This document shows positions 57,170 through 64,000 of a stretch of DNA of 64,000 nt, piece by piece. The notes under the pieces were generated by a model that did no database searches, was not told the origin of the DNA, and worked only from the letters and a program-made list of their open reading frames with translations. How positions within the stretch are numbered: position 1 is the first letter of the stretch; every line of letters begins with the position of its first letter. Source of the DNA: Hyposmocoma kahamanoa (taxonomy: Eukaryota > Arthropoda > Insecta > Lepidoptera > Cosmopterigidae); the NCBI RefSeq assembly GCF_003589595.1, contig NW_020656077.1:7870437-7934436 (forward strand), read 5' to 3'. The position numbers were made by a program, and so were the translations under genes.

Positions 57170-58679
57170 CACACATCAAAAAAAGTTTGCGATCAATAGC
57201 ATAAGCTCCTATAATTCTTTAAATTTAACTTTATCAAGAAAAAATCTATGTTGTATGCTTTCTTTAAATAGGAATACCCTGTTTGAAATTAAAATATAAA
57301 ACTATTTTTTATTGTTTATTTTAAAAATTGAGCCATTAATCATAATGTAATAATGATAGAAATTTCATAGAAAGAAAAAGACTGTTTAATTAAACTTAAA
57401 CAACAATTTATTATTAAAAGGTGTGAATTCAATATAAAATAACTCCTCCCCTGACTCGAATACATGCGAAGATCCTCCTATCCCATTCTTCAATAGCGGC
57501 TTCCCTGAGCTCTGGAACTGTTTGGGGACGTGGCTCACGGTTCCATACTGCTCGTTTAAGAGCATCCCACGCGTGCTCTATTGGGTTTAAGTCGGGCGAG
57601 CCGGCAGGCCAGTCTAATCGTGTGATATCGTATTCTTGAAGAGCAGCATTGACTCGTTGAGCTCGATGTGCGGGCGCATTATCATCGACCAGTACAAATT
57701 GGTGCCCATGGTTTACTCGGAATGGTCTGACGATATCATCAATAGCAACTGCTTTGTACATGTCTGCTGTCATGAAGCCCCGATACGGGATCAAAGGCGT
57801 TCTAGCTCCAATCATAATGCCACCCCAAAAGGACACCGATTTTCCGCCTTGCTGAACTGTTCCAGTGGCAGTTCTTTGTCTTTCACGGTCGCCTGGTCTT
57901 CTCCAGACACGGACACGTCGGTTATCTGGATGAGTGCTGATTCGGGATTCGTCAACGAAGAGACAGTTTTGCCAAATGTTTTCGTCCTCACCTTCTTCAT
58001 TTTGCCGAAGTCTAGCCCACTGCAATCTTCGTTGTTGACGTTGCCGGGAATTGAGCGGAGCTCGCCAAGACCTCCGTGCTCGTAATCCAGCCTGGTGCAA
58101 GCAATTGCGAACGGTCTGCGTGCTAACTTCAAGCCCAGAGGCGGCCCTGACTTCTGCTTTTATTTTAGTGGCGTTGATTGTTGGATCACGGGCTGCCAGC
58201 AATCTAATATAGCGCTTTTGGGCAGCTGTCAAAACAGTTGGGCGACCGCTGCGGGGTCGGTCAGCTAAATTCCCCATTCCGTGATACCTCTGCAACGTAG
58301 CCACGACACAGGATTGGGATATAGTAAGTCTGCGTGCTATTACTCTCGTGGTGTATCCTTCTTCCCTCAAAGTTACTATTCTAGCTCGTAAAACCTCTGA
58401 TAATCCTCTTGGCATTTTTTCAATCACAACTTTCCGCGAAAAATATCTTGAATCGCTTATAATTGACTAAATCAGATTTCTGAATGAGCGTAAGCTAGGA
58501 CTGAAAGCCTTTTTATATGAAAAAACAATTGAACGGGGTCATTGTTTTATGTTCTAATTTATTTTTAAATATTTTAATTTTGTTCTAATTTATTTTTAAT
58601 TTTTAAATCATAATATAATCTACAGTAACAAAAAAGATTTCAGTTTTTCGAAGTGATCGCAAACTTTTTTTGATGTGTG
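57170..58679 (-). mobile_element. Intact Tc1-like DD34E transposon, 1,510 bp
   Basis: Perfect 26-bp terminal inverted repeats (CACACATCAAAAAAAGTTTG then CGATCA, at 57170-57195 and complement at 58654-58679) are flanked by TA on both sides (57168-57169, 58680-58681), the standard Tc1/mariner target duplication. It contains one uninterrupted transposase gene on the minus strand. Everything visible is consistent with recent, possibly autonomous activity. Confidence 0.95.
57429..58415 (-). CDS. Tc1-like transposase, 328 residues, intact
   Basis: Cut-and-paste DDE transposase acting on the flanking TIRs. The N-terminal paired-like helix-turn-helix begins LSEVLRARIVTLREEGYTTR and ends RRLTISQSCVVATLQRY. 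The linker GRPTVLTAAQKRYIR resembles the GRP(R/T)-containing AT-hook-like motif between the two HTH subdomains. The second HTH is at about 75-115. The catalytic triad is CLFVDESR (first Asp), LVDDNAPAHRA (second Asp) and SPDLNPIEHAWD (Glu). I count 34 residues between the second Asp and the Glu, so DD34E. GG.VSFWGGIMI is the usual Gly-rich box. The length is typical (about 340). I use the ATG at 58415 because the longer frame to 58427 opens with GTG. No stop or frameshift. Confidence 0.95.
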   Translation of the reverse strand: MPRGLSEVLRARIVTLREEGYTTRVIARRLTISQSCVVATLQRYHGMGNLADRPRSGRPTVLTAAQKRYIRLLAARDPTINATKIKAEVRAASGLEVSTQTVRNCLHQAGLRARRSWRAPLNSRQRQQRRLQWARLRQNEEGEDENIWQNCLFVDESRISTHPDNRRVRVWRRPGDRERQRTATGTVQQGGKSVSFWGGIMIGARTPLIPYRGFMTADMYKAVAIDDIVRPFRVNHGHQFVLVDDNAPAHRAQRVNAALQEYDITRLDWPAGSPDLNPIEHAWDALKRAVWNREPRPQTVPELREAAIEEWDRRIFACIRVRGGVILY

Positions 58680-58681
58680 TA

Positions 58682-58979
58682 TTTATCGATGTGGATTCGG
58701 GGTATAAATACAGGGGGTCGATTCAGAATCTTACAGTAACTCAGTTGTCGACCGATTCCATTTGATATCGTCGATTTCTTTTCATTTTTATTCACAACAC
58801 CCGAATCGAACGTGAAACTGTCGAATTAGAAACCGAACCTAAATGACGTCACAATCGTACGATTACTCAAACTTCTCGACCGGCAAAGGCTACAAATGTT
58901 ATTCAAAACACATTTATATATAGTAAAAGTTACCGAACGTCGTATTGTTTACAAAGCAAGAATGTAATATGGAAATCTC
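58682..58979. other. Flanking sequence between two transposons
   Basis: Contains several TCGA-rich words (CCGAATCGAACG, GTCGATTTC) like the 59400-59600 segment. Class unknown. Confidence 0.35.
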
Positions 58980-59230
58980 CATTGACTTACAAATAAATGG
59001 ACGGCGGGTCTAGTACAAAAACCACGAAAAAAAATGTCCCAAGTCGACCTATTTAAACGTAGTGACATGTAAAGGAATATGAAAAAGCTAAAACGTTGAA
59101 TGCTTGCTTCGCTGTCAGTCGAACAAACGAAGACTAAAGCGTGAATGACGCTCTGTATACGATTTTAACGCCCTATAAGTTCGGACACTTTTTAACGCGG
59201 ACCCGACGTCCATATAATTGTAAGTCAATG
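58980..59230 (+). mobile_element. hAT-like MITE, copy D
   Basis: Same ends as copies A to C with an exact 8-bp duplication GAAATCTC (58972-58979, 59231-59238). About 35 bp shorter than copy A because the stretch after CTAAAACGTTGAAT is missing. Confidence 0.92.
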
Positions 59231-59238
59231 GAAATCTC

Positions 59239-59900
59239 TTATTATTTTAAATAAAGTCCGGATTGTGTTCAATTTTATAAATTTACTTTAGTGCAAAACT
59301 AATTAGTGCATTCCTATATTTTAGGCCTTTAAAGTCTTAAAAATATATATAAAAGAATTTTCGTTTTTCATATAGTCTATTTCACCGACTAACTCCGTAA
59401 ATGCTGTTGAATAACGATATCGTATCCGAGGCCAAATCGAAAGTTTAAATCGAATGTTTTGAATAGCTCGGAAAGCGCCCTTCAATTCGAGAACGATATG
59501 CAATCGAACGATTCGGTTAAAATATCGAAGAGTTCCGAATCGGGGTCCTGATCGGTATATTTTTTCAGTTGAATCGAAACGCGCGATCGGTTGCGACAAA
59601 TTGTATGGCAATCAAAGGCATGTGAAAGTGATATCGTGAATAAAGTATACAAATTGAAGATTATCCGTTTCCTCTACCATCCGATCGCGCGATCAGCATA
59701 TACAGACCCAGCAAGAAAAACCCTTACATCTATAATAAAAGACGTTTTATGGTTCACATTAGCTTTTGTGACGTGACTCGACACTCCGTAATAACTTTTT
59801 GACGTTTCAAAAGTCTGTACGTACTACACTAACATTAACTACTCTATATTCGCAGTAAATGTGATGACTTAACTAGCCTTTTTTTTTTTTTTTTTTTTTT
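59239..59900. repeat. TCGA-rich segment ending in poly-T
   Basis: ACGCGCGATCGGTTGCGACA and CCATCCGATCGCGCGATCAG at 59578-59695 resemble arm sequences of the 39530-40125 foldback element. A 22-nt T run lies at about 59879-59900. No gene seen. Confidence 0.45.
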
Positions 59901-59904
59901 ACAC

Positions 59905-60295
59905 CAACAACGCGCCCTTGCGAGAATTCAATTAAGTCGTAACGACAGATATTCGTGCAAGTTTAAAGTGTCGTGTCTTGTATATTTAAATGAAGTTGTT
60001 CACACATAGAACAACACAATTAATTGTCGTTAACGACTTTTATGACGTTACGACGACAGGCTGTCGTGATAATGGGAAGGGCTAGCACGACGGTCGGTCG
60101 TCTGACGATAAATAAAAAGTCACGACAAAAATGTGACGACAAATAGCGTCAAATGATTATGTCGTGCAAACGACAAGGCGGCTGCCGTGAATTGATAAAT
60201 TGTCGCCACGGTCTAATGGGGAACACGATAATCGTTCAACGATAAAATGAACGTCCACGACATAATGGGAACGCGCCCTAACGTCATTATTTTAC
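59905..60295. repeat. CGAC-rich TIR element (ACGCGCCC ends)
   Basis: AACGCGCCCTTGCGA at the left and ATAATGGGAACGCGCCCTAA at the right bracket a body dense in ACGAC, CGTCGT and GTCGTGC words. The terminal motif is directly and not only inversely repeated, so class is uncertain. Lies just downstream of the PI4KII stop codon. Confidence 0.5.
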
Positions 60296-60432
60296 GGTTC
60301 AAAAATAACTCGTGTATATTATTCTGATAGCGCATACTGTGGTAACCTCCAAGTTGCTTTTAACTGCTGGTACTGTATATTCACCTTCGAGAAGCAATTA
60401 ATAAAAAATTACATACACACCTGACTTAGCTT

Positions 60433-63635
<3,203 letters not shown>

Positions 63636-63951
63636 TTATACACATAAGAAAATAAATATTTTATTTAAATAAAGCTTATGACTAATTTTCAGTACTACGA
63701 GTTACAAATGCAACGGAATTAATAATATAATAATAATAATATTGATTTTCAAAAAATTTTTTTATTTACAACCTTAAATATAAAGTAAGGATTATTACAA
63801 TACAAGATGAGATCCCTGACTCTCAAAGTATCACAATATGAGAGCCAGTGTTCCTCCGCGCGCTAGTGGATCTTACTCTACACAGGGAAACAACAAGGTC
63901 CACTGTTCTTTCAATTAGAATAAAAACAAAAAAGAGAAAAGATAATAATAA

Positions 63952-63954
<3 letters not shown>

Positions 63955-64000
<46 letters not shown>
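63955..64000. repeat. (GT)n microsatellite at the window edge
   Basis: At least 23 dinucleotide units, continuing past the end. On the PI4KII strand it is (CA)n within an intron. Confidence 0.97.

Noticed and set aside
57636..58132. Two long frames overlapping the transposase in other frames
   Set aside because: They are shadows of the GC-richer transposase gene.
57429..58427. Transposase start at 58427
   Set aside because: The codon is GTG. The ATG at 58415 is followed directly by the conserved N-terminus.

Overview
The window is eukaryotic and reads as an insect nuclear genome, most likely Lepidoptera. The evidence is small phase-consistent exons with GT/AG borders, long AT-rich introns, insect-like orthologues, and dense tRNA-derived SINEs, foldback MITEs, Tc1-like and hAT-like elements. 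The order is inferred from repeat style and was not checked by a search. There are no operons, CRISPR arrays or prokaryotic signals. Two runs of exactly 400 N (23757-24156 and 47376-47775) are assembly gaps.

Layout. (1) 1504-3189, minus: an intronless CUPID-domain gene that looks like the insect cytohesin adaptor Stepping stone, related to FRMD4A/INAVA/CCDC120. (2) 5606-6715, plus: MPC2, the mitochondrial pyruvate carrier subunit, in three exons and divergent from gene 1. A second, diverged copy of its last exon lies 5 kb downstream (11685-11918) in the same splice phase. (3) 17615-45238, plus: a 13-exon gene of about 823 codons encoding an FHIP2 (FAM160B1/RAI16) protein, reconstructed exon by exon. 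An in-phase extra terminal exon at 36388-36469 would give a shorter isoform ending in a coiled coil. (4) 60433-63599, minus: the last four exons of type II phosphatidylinositol 4-kinase, running off the right edge.

The genes share no single pathway. MPC2 acts in mitochondrial pyruvate import. Three of the four touch membrane traffic: a cytohesin/Arf adaptor, a Hook/dynein adaptor-complex subunit, and a Golgi/endosomal PI4P kinase. I read that proximity as coincidence.

The rest is mostly mobile DNA. It includes an intact Tc1-like DD34E transposon with perfect 26-bp TIRs and a TA duplication (57170-58679), and a four-copy hAT-like MITE family, three of whose copies keep exact 8-bp target duplications. 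There are three tRNA-derived SINE families, two LINE reverse-transcriptase remnants, a dispersed repeat with about ten copies, and more than ten inverted-repeat elements. Both assembly gaps sit inside inverted-repeat elements. The most useful biological leads are the two alternative terminal exons (MPC2 and FHIP2) and the intact Tc1 element.
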